Of a stretch of 64,000 nucleotides of DNA, positions 16,895 through 28,329 are shown one piece after another. The translations under genes and the position numbers were made by a program. Source of the stretch: Aegilops tauschii subsp. strangulata (lineage: Eukaryota; Streptophyta; Magnoliopsida; Poales; Poaceae); the NCBI RefSeq assembly GCF_002575655.3, contig NC_053035.3:92839322-92903321 (forward strand). The letters are read 5' to 3'. Below the pieces are notes generated by a model. The model ran no database searches, was not told where the DNA came from, and worked only from the letters and a program-made list of their open reading frames with translations. The first letter of the stretch is position 1, and every line of letters begins with the position of its first letter.

Positions 16895-19861
16895 TGTAGC
16901 GACCCGACCTCAGACGGTCAAGTCTCTGTGCTTAAGTGTCATCCCTGGATCGGTATGCTGACACACACAGTACTCGAGGATTTATAACAGAGGTAAATCA
17001 CATGTATAAAATAACATAAATACTATTACCTCAATCCAAATAGCGGAAGTAACCAGGTTGTGGATTCCCATCAACACCAACGGCAAAGTTGAGTGTAGAA
17101 ATCGTAACCCTGACGTATCACTTACTCGTCGTAAGAAGTCCTGCAACATGAGACGTTGCAGCTACAAAGGGTCAGTACATTGAATGTACTGGCAAATTCA
17201 CACTGTAGAGCAATGATGAATAATGGCTATCACTACATGCATATATGGCTGGTGGAAAAGCTCTATGGTTATAATGTTTTTGCGAAAAAGCCAATTTTTC
17301 CCTACTGCAAAGGAATAAATTTTATTTAACTATCATGGTAGTTGTTAAACATTGAGAATGGTTGACAGCATCTCAATCCCAATTAAGTATCATCCTTAAC
17401 CCAACAATTTAATTTGAGTAAAATGATGAATTCACAGGATAATCCAACTACTAGATACTCAAGATGTCCATAACCGAGGACACGGCTAATCATGATTAGT
17501 TTGTACACTCTGCAGAGGTTTGTGCACTTTTCCCCACAAGACACGATCTCCTCCGTTGGATTACTCGCACTACATGGTGTTTGAGTGACGGATGACCGAG
17601 ACATAGTCTTTCAGAAGTGTTTGCACCTTACGATCGGGTAGACAGTTACACCTACTTTGCCCTACATCTGCTAGTCTACCACTGTAAGAGTTCACACAAC
17701 TTAATCAACTATGCTAGAGCCCATAATAGCTTGCGGCTGCACATGGAAGTTTCTAGCATGAATAATCTCATGATCCCTTTGAGCCTGGGTGGCGGTCCAA
17801 AGAAAACAGGCAGTCACTGGAATACCCAGGTGCCTCAATCCACCCAGATGTGTGTTTAAGTTGCCACCTTAAGTAAACCATTAAATTAAAAATCTCACAT
17901 CTGTCATGGATACACTCACCCAATCCACGTCTACTAGCATAGCATAGCAATATGAGCAAACGTAGAAGTAACTCCCAAAGGTTTGATAACAAAACAGGTA
18001 ATAGGTACTACCTCATCTACTTCCCAATACACACAATTTAATTAGATCCTAATCATGCAATGTTTGAGGATTGGTCTAATGCAATAAAACTGGGTAGTAA
18101 AGAGGTATGATCAAAGTGTGAACTTGCCTGCAATGTTGATGAAGATGATTCGCACTCAAAACTCTTGATAGTTCTACTCGTCACACTCCGGTCAATCTAT
18201 CGTGAGCAAGCAATAGTAACCACACATAATCAATCAAGCAAAAGAATCGAAGAAAAGATCACGGAAAACTTCGAAAACAAGCAAATAACTCTTGCAACAT
18301 AAAACAGTTTCTAACAGTACCAAAATTAGGTGGATTTGGCCTTATCAGAAAGTTTAGGTCAAGAGCTTCGCTTTGCAAAAAAAATCAACTCAAACGGAGT
18401 TACAGAACTTAAGTTATGAACAAAAGAAGTTTGAATATGAATTTGAACAAATTTTGAAATTTGAAAATTTCAACAAGTTGACGTGACAGGTTAACTGGAT
18501 AGGTGAAAACAAGACGAAACTATAGACGCTGGTTTCATCTAATTTGGATGAACGAGTAAAAAGTTATGGCTATTTGAAAAATCAGGGCCAAGCTGTTTTG
18601 CAGAAGAAAAAATAGCTACGGCTAAAAAATTAGGTCTAACGTATAAATATACCTAAAAGACGACTTCGGAGTGAAGAGACAACTTCCAAAAGTCCCGCCG
18701 AAGAGGAGAAATATATTTTTCTTTAGTAAATCTAGTCAAACCAAAATATTGATTTAACCCGAATCGGATGATTTTTGAAGTCTCTATGGATCTATATTTA
18801 TTGGTGGAAAAAGGCTTAAAGGTCAAAGGCTAAGCAACGTGGGACTAAACGTAGATGAAAAGAAAAGAAACAGAGAAGAAAAGAGGCGCCTCGCATGGGC
18901 CTAAAGGCCTTCGGCCGGCCCCGCGCGCGTAAGCTGCGGTTGCATTTTATTTTTTATTCGGTCAACAGAAAAAATCATTTGTAAAAAAAAATCTGGGGAA
19001 ATAATATGGCCGGTTGGGCCTGGCCCATATAGGAAAAGAAAAAAAATGGGGCGCCCGCTGGTACTATGATGTGCACCTGGGCGGCAGTTAGTGATGGGCC
19101 ACATGTACAGTTTTTGTTATTTGTTTTTAAATAGAAACAGAAGGAAAACCGAATAAATAAAAAACTAATATAAAATATTTATATAGGCATATTATATATC
19201 AAAATTTTCAGAAAAAGATTTTCCACAACATGAACATTTTTCTAGCGTCAAATAAAATATACAAAAATTCAGATAAAGCAAAGAGTGCTACTGCTGCAAT
19301 AAAACCTCATAAAAATCATTTTAAAAATACCCAAAATGATTTCAAATTAATTTTTCTCCAATTTTCTATTGTAGGGAATCATGTTACCCTATTTTACATC
19401 TATTTTTATTTTGGAGAAAAATAATTTAAATAAAACCCAAATACTCCAAATTGAAAATAATTTCCAAAAGAACTTTAAATTAGATCCTTTTAAACTTCCA
19501 ACTCATATTTCATATGTTTTGAAGAAGTCATTTTATCTTCTCTCATGAAAATCATTGAGTTGCTTGAAGTTTCTGAATTGGAAATATTTTCAAATGATAT
19601 ACAAATATTTTCAACACCCCTTTTCATTTAAATAAATGGAAGAAGCCATGTCATCTTCTCTCCAGGGTTTTGTGATGAAAAGAATTTGAATTCATGGAGA
19701 TCATAAAAGAAAAATGAAAGTTTGGGAAAGTCCTTTTATTCCCTCTCATTTAACTTTCAAAAGATTTCGAATTCACTCACTTTCAGTCAATCAATCAAAC
19801 AATCAATCCAATCTATCTGTTTATTATAACATTCCAAAATTTAGAATTTTGGGATGTTACA
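16895..19861 (-). repeat. 5' LTR of E2 (2967 bp, complete)
   Basis: On the minus strand it starts TGTAACATCCCAAAATTC at 19861 and ends GGGTCGCTACA at 16895, just before the PBS. Its outer 1.15 kb equals the split 3' LTR at 11650-12805. It has no gene. Near the inner end (17174-17190) it carries the palindrome AGTACATT-C-AATGTACT, also found in the LTR of E6. The outer end is an imperfect hairpin (AACATTCCAAAAT / ATTTTGGGATGTT). Confidence 0.88.
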
Positions 19862-21001
19862 TCATGCATTATGGAACGATTAAAGAGACTTGCCGGTAAC
19901 GAGATTGAACAAGGTATTGGGATACTGACGATCGAATCTCAGGCAAGTAACGTACCGATTGACAAAGGGAATTGTATACGGGATTGTTTGAATCCCCGAC
20001 ATCGTGGTTCATCCGATGAGATCATCATGGAACATGTGGGAACCTACATGGGTATCCAGATCCCGCTGTTGGTTATTGGCCGGAGAGATGCCTCGGTCAT
20101 GTGTGCGGGATTCCCGAACCCGTAGGGTCTACACACTTAAGGTTTGGTGACGCTAGAGTTGTTATGGGAATTAGTATGTAGTTACCGAATGTTGTTCGGA
20201 GTCCCGGATGAGATCCCGGACGTCACGAGGAGTTCTGGAATGGTCCGGAGATAATAAAAAATATATGGGAAGTCCTTATTCGGTCGCCGGAAGTGTTCGG
20301 GGGTTTATCGGTATTGTACCGGGACCACCGAAAGGGTTTCGGGGGTCCACCGGGAGGGTCCACCTGCCCCGGAGGGCCCTATGGGCTGAATATGGAGGGG
20401 AACCAGCCCCTAGGTGGCTGGGCGCCAAACCCCCCTAGGTCCCATGCGCCTAGGGTTTGGGGGAAACCCTAAAGGGGCGCCCCCCTTGGCTTGGGGGGCA
20501 AGCGTCCCCCCCTTGGCCGCCGCCCCCCTCTAGATCCATCTGGAGGGGCCGCCCCCCTCTCCCTTGCCCCTATAAATAGAGGGGAGGTGGGAGGGCTGCC
20601 ACACACTTCCCCTGGAACAGCCCTCTCCCTCCCCAACACCTCCTCCTCCTCCGTTGAGCTTGGCGAAGCCCTGCCAGAGAACTGCAAGCTCCACCACCAC
20701 GCCGTCGTGTTGCCGGAGCTCTTCCCTGCTCCTCCCCCCTTGCTGGATCAAGAAGGAGGAGACGTCCCCGGGCTGTACGTGTGTTGAACGCGGAGGCGCC
20801 GTTGTTCGGCGCTTAGATCGGAATCAACCGCGATCTGAATCGCTGCGAGTATGACTCCTTCATCCGCGTTCTTGTAACGCTTCCGCATTGTGATCTTCAA
20901 GGGTATGAAGATGCACTCCCCTCTCTCTCGTTGCTAGTCTCTCCATAGATTGATCTTGGTGATGCGTAGAAAAAATTTAATTTCTGCAATGATTCCCAAC
21001 A
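19862..21001 (+). repeat. 5' LTR of E3, inner part
   Basis: It aligns to 39123-40211 in the 3' LTR. The TATA box TATAAATA is at 20571-20578, within a C-rich promoter-like context. It ends CCCAACA just before the PBS. It contains about 55 bp (within 20305-20360) missing from the 3' LTR. Confidence 0.9.
20571..20578 (+). promoter_or_regulatory. LTR TATA box of E3
   Basis: CCCCTATAAATAGAGGGG, the position of the known BARE-type LTR promoter. It recurs in the 3' LTR at 39777 and, as TATATATA, in E5 at 41333 and 48347. Confidence 0.7.
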
Positions 21002-21002
21002 G

Positions 21003-22303
21003 TGGCATCATGAGCTAGGTCTATAAGTAGTTTCTATGTACGAGTAGAACACAAGTTGTTGTGGGTGTCAGTTTTGTCAATTTACTTGCCGTTACTAGTC
21101 TTATCTTACTAGTCTTATCTTGATTCGGTGGCATCGTGGGATGAAGCGGCCCGGACCGACCTTACACATACGCTTACGTGAGACAGGTTCCACCGACTGA
21201 CCTGCACTAGTTGCATAAGGTGGCTAGCGGGTGTCTGTCTCTCCCACTTTAGTTGGATCGGATTCGATGAAAAGGGTCCTTATGAAGGGTAAATAGAAAT
21301 TAGCATATCACGTTGTGGTTTTGGCGTAGGTAAGAAACGTTCTTTCTAGAAACCTATATCAGCAACGTAAAAACTTGCAACAACAATTAGAGGATGTCTA
21401 ACTTGTTCTTGCAGCATATGCCATGTGATGTGATATGGCCAAAAGGATGTGATGAACGATAATGTGATGTATGAGATTAATCATGTTCTTGTAATAGGAA
21501 TCACGACTTGCATGTCGATGAGTATGACAACCGGCAGGAGCCATAGGAGTTGTCTTAATTTATTGTATGACCTGCGTGTCACTGAAAACGCCATGTAATT
21601 ACTTTACTTTATTGCTAATGTTACCCATAGTAGTAGAAGTAATAGTTGGCGAGACAACTTCATGAAGACACGATGATGGAGATCATGATGATGGAGATCA
21701 TGGTGTCATGCCGGGGACGATGATGATCATGGCGCCCCGAAGATGGAGATCAAAAGGAGCAAAATGATATTGGCCATATCATGTCACTATTTGATTGCAT
21801 GTGATGTTTATCATGTTTTTACATCTTATTTGCTTAGAACGACTGTAGCTTAAATAAGACGATCCCTCGCAATAATTTCAAGAAAGTGTTCCCCCTAACT
21901 GTGCACCATTGCTAAGGTCCGTTGTTCCGAAGCACCACGTGATGATCGAGTGTGATAGGTTCTAACGCTCGCATACAACGGGTGTAAGCCAGATTTACAC
22001 ATGCAAAAACACTTAGGTTGACTTGACGAGCCTAGCATGTACAGACATGGCCTCAGAACACAAGAGACCGAAAGGTCGAATATGAGTCGTATAGTAGATA
22101 CGATCAACATGGAGATGTTCACCGTTGATGACTAGTCCGTCTCACGTGATGATCGGACACGGCCTAGTCGATTCGGATCATGTATCACTTTGATGACTAG
22201 AGGGATGTCTATCTGAGTGGGAGTTCATCAAATATTTTGATTAGATGAACTTAATTGTCATGAACTTAGTCTAAATATCTTTACAATATGTCTTGTAGAT
22301 CAA
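21003..22303 (+). other. PBS and 5' leader of E3
   Basis: The PBS is mutated: TGGCATCATGAGC instead of TGGTATCAGAGC. A 1.3 kb leader without ORFs follows, parallel to 41763-43033 in E5 and 57716-58949 in E7. It includes short repeats (GATGATGGAGATCATG at about 21673-21705) and the conserved stretch CTAGCATGTACAGACATGGC. Confidence 0.8.
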
Positions 22304-25300
22304 ATGGCCCACGCTAATGTTGCCCTCAACTTCAACGCGTTCCTAGAGAAAACCAAGCTGAAAGACGATGGTAGCAACTACACGGACTGGGTCCGTAACC
22401 TGAGGATTATCCTCATAGCTGCCAAGAAAGCATATGTCCTTGAAGCATTGCTAGGTGACGCACCTGTTTTCCCAGCAACTCAAGACGTTATGAACACCTG
22501 GTAGTCGTGTAGTGATGATTACTCCCTGGTTCAGTGCGGCATGCTTTACAGCTTAGAACCGGGGCTCCAAAAGCGTTTTGAGCAACACGGAGCATATGAG
22601 ATGTTCCAAGAGCTGAAAATGGTTTTCCAAGCTCATGCCCGAGTCGAGAGATATGAAGTCTCCGACAAGTTCTATAGTTGTAATATGGAGGAGAATAGTT
22701 CTCTCAGCGAGCACATACTCAAAATGTCTGGCTTGCACAACCGCTTGTCTCAGCTGTGAGTTAATCTCCCGGATGACGCGGTCATTGACAGAATCCTTCA
22801 GTCGCTTCCACCTAGCTACAAGAGCTTTGTGATGAACTTTAATATGCAGGGAATGGAAAAAACCATTCCTGAGGTATATTCAATACTGAAATCAGCGGAG
22901 GTGGAGATCAAAAAGGAACATCAAGTGTTGATGGTGAATAAGACCACTAAGTTCAAAAAAGGCAAGGGTAAAAAGAACTTCAAGAAGGATGGCAAGAGAG
23001 TTGCCGCGCCCGGTAAGCAAGCTGCCGGGAAGAAGCCAAAGAATGGACCCAAGCCTGAGACTGAGTGCTTTTATTGCAAGGGAAATGGTCAATGGAAGCG
23101 GAACTGCCCCAAGTACTTAGCGGATAAGAAGGCCGGCAATACCAAAGGTATATGTGATATACATGTTATTGATGTGTACCTTACCAGAGCTCGTAGTAGC
23201 TCCTGGGTATTTGATACCGGTGCGGTTGCTCATATTTGTAACTCAAAACAGGAGCTGCGGAATAAGCGGAGACTGGTGGAGGACGAGGTGACGATGCGCG
23301 TCGGGAATGGTTCCAAGGTCGATGTGATCGCCGTCGGCACGCTACCTCTACATCTGCCTACGGGATTAGTTTTAAACCTCAATAATTGTTATTTAGTACC
23401 AGCTTTGAGCATGAACATTGTATCTGGATCTCATTTAATGCGTGATGGCTACTCATTTAAATCCGAGAATAATGGTTGTTCCATTTATATGAGAGATATG
23501 TTTTATGGTCATGCCCCGCTGGTCAATGGTTTATTTTTGTTTAATCTCGAACGTGATGTTACACATATTCATAGTGTGAATGCAAAAAGATGTAAGGTTG
23601 ATAATGATAGTCCCACATACTTGTGGCACTGCCGCCTTGGTCACATTCGTGTCAAACGCATGAAGAAACTCCATGCAGATGGACTTTTAGAGTCTCTTGA
23701 TTATGAATCATTTGACACGTGCGAACCATGCCTCGTGGGCAAAATGACCAAGACTCCATTCTCCGGAACAATGGAGCGAGCAACCAACTTATTGGAAATC
23801 ATACATACTGATGTGTGCGGTCCAATTAGCGTTGAGGCTCGCGGTGGTTATCGTTATGTTCTCACCCTCACTGATGACTTAAGTAGATATGGGTATGTCT
23901 ACTTAATGAAACACAAGTCTGAGACCTTTGAAAAGTTCAAGGAATTTCAGAGTGAGGTAGAGAATCAACGTGACAGGAAAATAAAGTTCTTACAATCAGA
24001 TCGTGGGTGAGAATATTAGAGTCACGAATTTGGCACGCACTTACGGAAATGTGGAATTGTTTCACAACTCACGCCGCCTGGAACACCTCAGCGTAATGGT
24101 GTGTGCGAACGTCGTAATCGCACTCTATTAGATATGGTGTGATCTATGATGTCTCTTACCGATCTACCGCTATCATTTTGGGGTTATGCTTTAGAGACTG
24201 CCGCATTCACTTTAAATAGGGCTCCATCGAAATCCGTTGAGACGACATCGTATGAATTGTGGTTTGGGAAGAAACCTAAGCTGTCGTTTCTGAAAGTTCG
24301 GGGATGCGATGCTTATGTCAAGAAATTTCAACCTGAAAAGCTCGAACCCAAGTCGGAAAAATGCGTCTTCATAGGATACCCTAAGGAAACTATTGGGTAT
24401 ACCTTCTACCTTAGATCCGAAGGCAAGATCTTTGTTGCCAAGAATGGATCCTTTCTAGAGAAAGAGTTTCTCTCGAAAGAAGTAAGTGGGAGGAAAGTAG
24501 AACTTGATGAAGTAATGCCTCTTGAACCGGAAAGTAGCGCAGCTCAAAAAATGTTTCTGTGGTGCCTGCACCAACTAGAGAGGAAGTTAATGATGATGAT
24601 CAAGGAACTTCGGATCAAGTTACTACTGAACTTCGTAGGTCCACAAGGACACGTTCTGCACCAGAGTGGTACGGCAACCCTATCCTGGAAATCATGTTGT
24701 TAGACAATGGTGAACCTTCGAACTATGAGAAGCGATGGTGGGCCCAGATTCCAACAAATGGCTTGAAGCCATGAAATTCGAGATAGGATCCATGTATGAA
24801 AATGAAGTATGGACTTTGACTGACTTGCCTGATGATCGGCGAGCCATAGAAAATAAATGGATCTTTAAGAAGAAGACAGACGCGGATGGTAATGTAACCA
24901 TATATAAGACTCGGCTTGTCGCTAAGGGTTATCGAAAAGTTCAAGGGGTTGACTACGATGAGACCTTCTCACCCGTAGCGAAGCTGAAGTCCGTCTGAAT
25001 CATGTTAGCAATTGCCGCATTCTATGATTATGAGATATGGCAAATGGACGTCAAAACGGCATTCCTTAATGGTTTCCTTAAGGAAGAATTGTATATGATG
25101 CATCCGGAAGGTTTTGTCGATCCTAAGAATGCTGACAAGGTACGCAAGCTCCAGCGCTCAATCTATGGGCTGGTGCAAGCATCTCGGAGTTGGAACATTC
25201 GCTTTGATGAGATGATCAAAGCGTTTGGGTTTATGCACACTTATGGAGAAGCTTGTGTTTACAAGAAAGTGAGTGGGAGCTCTGTAGCATTTCTCATATT

Positions 25301-25649
25301 ATATGTGGATGACATACTATTGATGGGAAATGATATAGAATTCTTGGAAAGCATAAAGGCCTACTTGAATAAGTGTTTTTCAATGAAGGACCTCGGAGAA
25401 GCTGCTTACATATTAGGCATCAAGATCTATAGAGATAGATTGAGACGCCTCATTGGTCTTTCACAAAGCACATACCATGACAAGATATTGAAGAAGTTCA
25501 ATATGGATCAATCCAAGAAGGGGTTCTTGCCTGTATTGCAAGGTGTGAGATTGAGCACGGCTCAATGCCCGACCATGGCAGAAGATAGAGAAAAGATGAG
25601 TGGCATCCCCTATGCCTCGGCCATAGGGTCTATTATGTATGTCATGTTG
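22304..25649 (+). pseudogene. E3 gag-pol, part 1 (gag, PR, INT, most of RT)
   Basis: The gag ATG at 22304 (MAHANVALNFNAFLEK) opens the BARE-type polyprotein. In-frame stops fall at 22502 (TAG), 22757 (TGA) and 24008 (TGA). A frameshift near 24500-24560 and stops near 24700-24730 and at 24996 follow. Visible in order: gag; zinc knuckle CFYCKGNGQWKRNC, in which the metal-binding His is replaced by Gln (codon CAA, 23090-23092); protease WVFDTGAVAHICNS; integrase zinc module [13 protein letters not shown] and CEPC; catalytic IIHTDVCGP, LQSDRG and CERRNRTLLD; RT MDVKTAFLNGFL and catalytic LYVDDILLMGND. The frame is cut at 25649 by the CACTA insertion in SIMYVML, where E5 continues CTRPDVNLAVS. Confidence 0.92.
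25647..25649 (+). other. Target site duplication of the CACTA element (TTG), left copy
   Basis: TTG precedes CACTACTAGG at 25650 and recurs at 27671-27673 after CCTAGTAGTG. The unoccupied site in E5 reads ATGCTGTGTACC. A 3 bp duplication is the rule for CACTA elements. Confidence 0.93.
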
Positions 25650-25664
25650 CACTACTAGGAAAAG

Positions 25665-25965
25665 GCCTACTAATGGCGCACCTAATTTGGCCATTAATGG
25701 CGCATTAGTGGTGCGCCATTAGTGCCACGCCATTAGTATATTTTACTAATGGCGCACCACTGGTGCGCCATTAGTATCTGGTATACTAATGGTGCACCCC
25801 AGATGCGCCATTAGTATATACAACAGTGCGCCATTAGTATGCCTCCCAGGGGGCCATCTATACCCAGGTGCTTTGGCATACTAATGGCGCACAACAACAG
25901 GATGCGCCATTAGTAACTTCGGCATACTAATGGCGCACTGTTTAGTGATGCGCCATTAGTATCCT
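25665..25965. repeat. Left subterminal inverted-repeat array of CACTA
   Basis: Several ACTAATGGCGCAC words in forward and reverse orientation, often paired (for example about 25744-25776 around ACCACTGGT). Confidence 0.85.
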
Positions 25966-26243
25966 TTGCTATTTTTGAATTTGGATCTGGATCGCGATTT
26001 TTTTGCCCATTTTTTGCTCGTTTTTTGGCTCATTTTTTTGCACGATATTATTTCAAATTTTGTTCCTGTTTTTGGATCTTGTACGTTCTTTTGCCGTGTT
26101 CTTTTGCCGGAGAGGAGTTCGCCGGAGAGGAGGAGGAGGAGGTCGCCGGAGAGGTGCTCGCCTACATCGCCGGAGAGGAGGAGGAGGTCGCCGGAGAGGA
26201 GTTCACCGGAGCATCGGAGAGGAGGAAGGAGAAACCATGAGGG

Positions 26244-26418
26244 GAGCTCACCGAAGAGGAGGGAGGAGGAGCTCACCGAAGAGGAGGGAGGAGGAGCTCA
26301 CCGGAGAGGAGGGAGTAGGAGCTCACCGGAGAGGAGGGAGGAGGAGCTCACCGGAGAGGAGGGAGGAGGAGCTCACTGGAGAGGAGGGAGGAGGAGCTCA
26401 CCGGAGAGGAGGGAGAAG
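26244..26418 (+). repeat. 25 bp minisatellite inside the CACTA element
   Basis: Units of the form GAGCTCACCGGAGAGGAGGG plus AGGAG start at 26244, 26269, 26294, 26319, 26344, 26369 and 26394, exactly 25 bp apart, with one- or two-base differences. A degenerate unit follows. Looser GTCGCCGGAGAGGAG units lie upstream from about 26105. Because 25 is not a multiple of 3, the array creates Arg/Ser/Glu-rich ORFs in all frames, which I do not regard as genes. Confidence 0.92.
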
Positions 26419-26489
26419 GAGATGAAGTGGAGGAGAGGTGGAGTGGAGGAGAAGAATGAAGAGGTAAGGAGGAGAGGACACGCCCAGCC

Positions 26490-26785
26490 ATATATACGGC
26501 ATAGTAATGGCGCACCGTGGGCAGGTGCGCCATTACTATTTTTTTTATTTTTTTATTTATTTTGAATTTTGAAGGCGGGAAGATACTGGTGCGCCATTAG
26601 TAACTTTTTTTTTATTTTTTTTATTTATTTTGAATTTTGAAGGCGGGAAGATACTAATGGCGCACCATGGGCAGGTGCGCCATTAGTAACTTTTTTTTAT
26701 TTTTTTTATTTTTTTTGAATTTTGAAGGCGGGAAGATAGTAATGGCGCTACATGGGCAGGTGCGCCATTAGTAAGTTTGATTTTT
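26490..26785 (+). repeat. Tandem hairpin plus T-rich units in CACTA interior
   Basis: Three or four diverged units, each with an ATGGCGCACC...GGTGCGCCAT hairpin (or half of one), a run of T with ATTTATTTTGAATTTT, and GAAGGCGGGAAGATA (at 26571, 26639, 26724). Confidence 0.75.
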
Positions 26786-27150
26786 TTTGAATTTTTTTGC
26801 CTCTCCAGATCTTAAAAGCCCCGTATCTTTTTTTCTGTTAGGTTTTTGAGGATTTTGAAAATGTTTAACGAGGTCCCCCCTATTAAATTTGGATGTAACT
26901 TTTCGAGTAAATGATTTTTCATATAAAAAACTTTTTCATCCGAGTTCGTATGCAAAAGTTATGCCCATTTTAAGAAATTCCAGAGAGATTTTGCAAATAA
27001 AGTCGAAATTCATATCTGTTAATTTTCCCAACAACTAGACCACATATCACATGGGAAACTTATTTTATTTTATTTTTTTGACATTTCCATCATTTTCTTT
27101 TTTTTTTTAAAAAACTGAAAAGGCGGTCCGGGGGGGTGCATTCGGTGGAA
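26786..27150. other. A/T-rich CACTA interior, nothing recognised
   Basis: Poly(T) and poly(A) runs with no hairpins and no coding sequence. Confidence 0.6.
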
Positions 27151-27159
27151 TGGGCCAAG

Positions 27160-27655
27160 TTACTAATGGCGCACCGTGGGGGTGGTGCGCCATTAGTAGT
27201 TCACCTAGTAATGGCGCACCTCCCCAACTGTGCGCCATTAGTAGTTTTTAAAAAAAAAATTGAAACAAACAAAATTTGTAACAAAATTACTAATGGCGCA
27301 CCTGTGAGTGGTGCGCCATTAGTAGTTCAACTAGTAATGGCGCACCGTGGGAGTGGTGCGCCATTAGTAGTTGAACTACTAATGGCGCACCACTCACAGG
27401 TGCGCCATTAGTAGTTTGAAAAATAAAAATAAAAAAAATTTGAAAAAAAAATTGAAACATAATTACTAATGGCGCACCGTGGGGTGGTGCGCCATTACTA
27501 GTTGAACTACTAATGGCGCACCATCCCACGGTGCGCCATTAGTAGTTTTGAAAAAAAATTTACTAATGGCGCACCGACACATGGTGCGCCATTAGTATTT
27601 AGTAATGGCGCACCACATGTACAGTGCGCCATTAGTGGCCATTCCATCTATAGCC
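27160..27655. repeat. Right subterminal inverted-repeat array of CACTA
   Basis: At least seven hairpins with CTAATGGCGCACC / GGTGCGCCATTAG arms separated by A-rich spacers, for example 27163-27199 and 27373-27415. The loops differ (CGTGGGGG, CTGTGAGT, CACTCACAG). Confidence 0.88.
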
Positions 27656-27673
27656 CTTTTCCTAGTAGTGTTG

Positions 27674-28309
27674 TGTACCAGACCTGATGTGAACCTTGCC
27701 GTAAGTTTGGTAGAAAGGTACCAAAGTAATCCCGGCATGGAACACTGGACAGCGGTCAAGAATATCCTGAAGTACCTAAAAAGGACTAAGGATATGTTTA
27801 TCATTTATGGACGTGACGAAGAGCTCATCGTAAAGGGTTACGTCGATGCTAGCTTCGACACAGATCTGGATGACTCCAAGTCGCAAACCGGATACGTGTA
27901 TATTTTGAATGGTGGGGCAGTCAGCTCATGCAGTTGCAAGCAAAGCATCGTGGCGGGATCTACATGTGAAGCGGAGTACATGGCAGCCTCGGAGGCAGCA
28001 CATGAAGCAATCTGGATGAAGGAGTTCATTACCGACCTAGGAGTTATTCCCAATGCGTCGGGCTCGATGACTCTCTTCTATGACAACACTGGTGCTATTG
28101 CCCTTGCCAAGGAGCCCAGGTTTCACAAGAAGACCAGGTATATCAAGCGTCGCTTCAACTCCATTCGTGATAATGTTCAAGATGGAGACATAGATATTTG
28201 TAAAGTGCATACGGACCTGAATGTCGCAGATCTGTTGACTAAACCTCTTCCACGAGCAAAACATGATCAACACCAGAACTCTATGGGTGTTCGATTCATC
28301 ACAATGTAA
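27674..28309 (+). pseudogene. E3 gag-pol, part 2 (end of RT region and RNase H)
   Basis: This continues the E3 polyprotein after the CACTA element. It starts at CTRPDVNLAVSLVERYQSNP and goes through RNase H: catalytic Asp block KGYVDASFDTDLDDSKSQTG, Glu block TCEAEYMAASEAAHEA and Asp block LFYDNTGAIALAKEP, ending KVHTDLNVADLLTKPL and the terminal GVRFITM with a stop at 28307-28309. The segment is open throughout and differs from E5 by scattered substitutions (for example SSCSCKQSI against SWCSCKQSV). The ORF seen from 27605 begins inside CACTA sequence by chance. Confidence 0.92.
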
Positions 28310-28329
28310 CTAGATTATTGACTCTAGTG

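Larger units (their letters stand above)
11650..19861 (-). mobile_element. E2: Gypsy retrotransposon with about 3 kb LTRs, internally deleted, 3' LTR split by E1
   Basis: Two copies of the same sequence (11650-12805 and about 18709-19861) are the outer parts of its LTRs. The minus-strand PBS TGGTATCAGAGC sits at 16880-16891. Between them, on the minus strand, lie a gag remnant and an integrase. The organisation and the integrase resemble E8 at the right end of the window (Tekay/Del-like group). It lies inside the 5' LTR of Copia E3: the Copia sequence resumes at 19862 with TCATGCATTATGGAACGA, matching 39123 onward in the other E3 LTR. Coding capacity is lost. Confidence 0.85.
25650..27670. 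mobile_element. Non-autonomous CACTA (En/Spm) DNA transposon, 2021 bp
   Basis: Terminal inverted repeats are CACTACTAGGAAAAGG at both ends (reverse complement at right: CCTTTTCCTAGTAGTG), flanked by TTG/TTG. Both subterminal regions are packed with CTAATGGCGCAC and its complement GTGCGCCATTAG, mostly as hairpins of about 30-40 bp. Such arrays are where CACTA-encoded TNPA-type proteins bind in known elements. There is no transposase-like ORF, so the element depends on a partner. The interior has a 25 bp minisatellite and A/T-rich runs. It sits in the RT-RNase H region of E3. Confidence 0.93.

Noticed and set aside
25966..26565. 199-residue Arg/Ser/Glu/Pro-rich ORF and overlapping ORFs in other frames
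   Set aside because: Produced by the 25 bp minisatellite of the CACTA element. All three frames are open, with no domain and no conserved start.
27136..27529. ORFs on both strands with repeated MAH-x-x-VRHPLVV-like residues
   Set aside because: Translations of the CACTA hairpin array. The same word on both strands gives the same peptide.
27160..27655. CRISPR-like array of regularly spaced palindromic repeats
   Set aside because: Repeats alternate in orientation, spacing is irregular, the context is a eukaryotic CACTA element with TIRs and TSD, and no cas genes are present.
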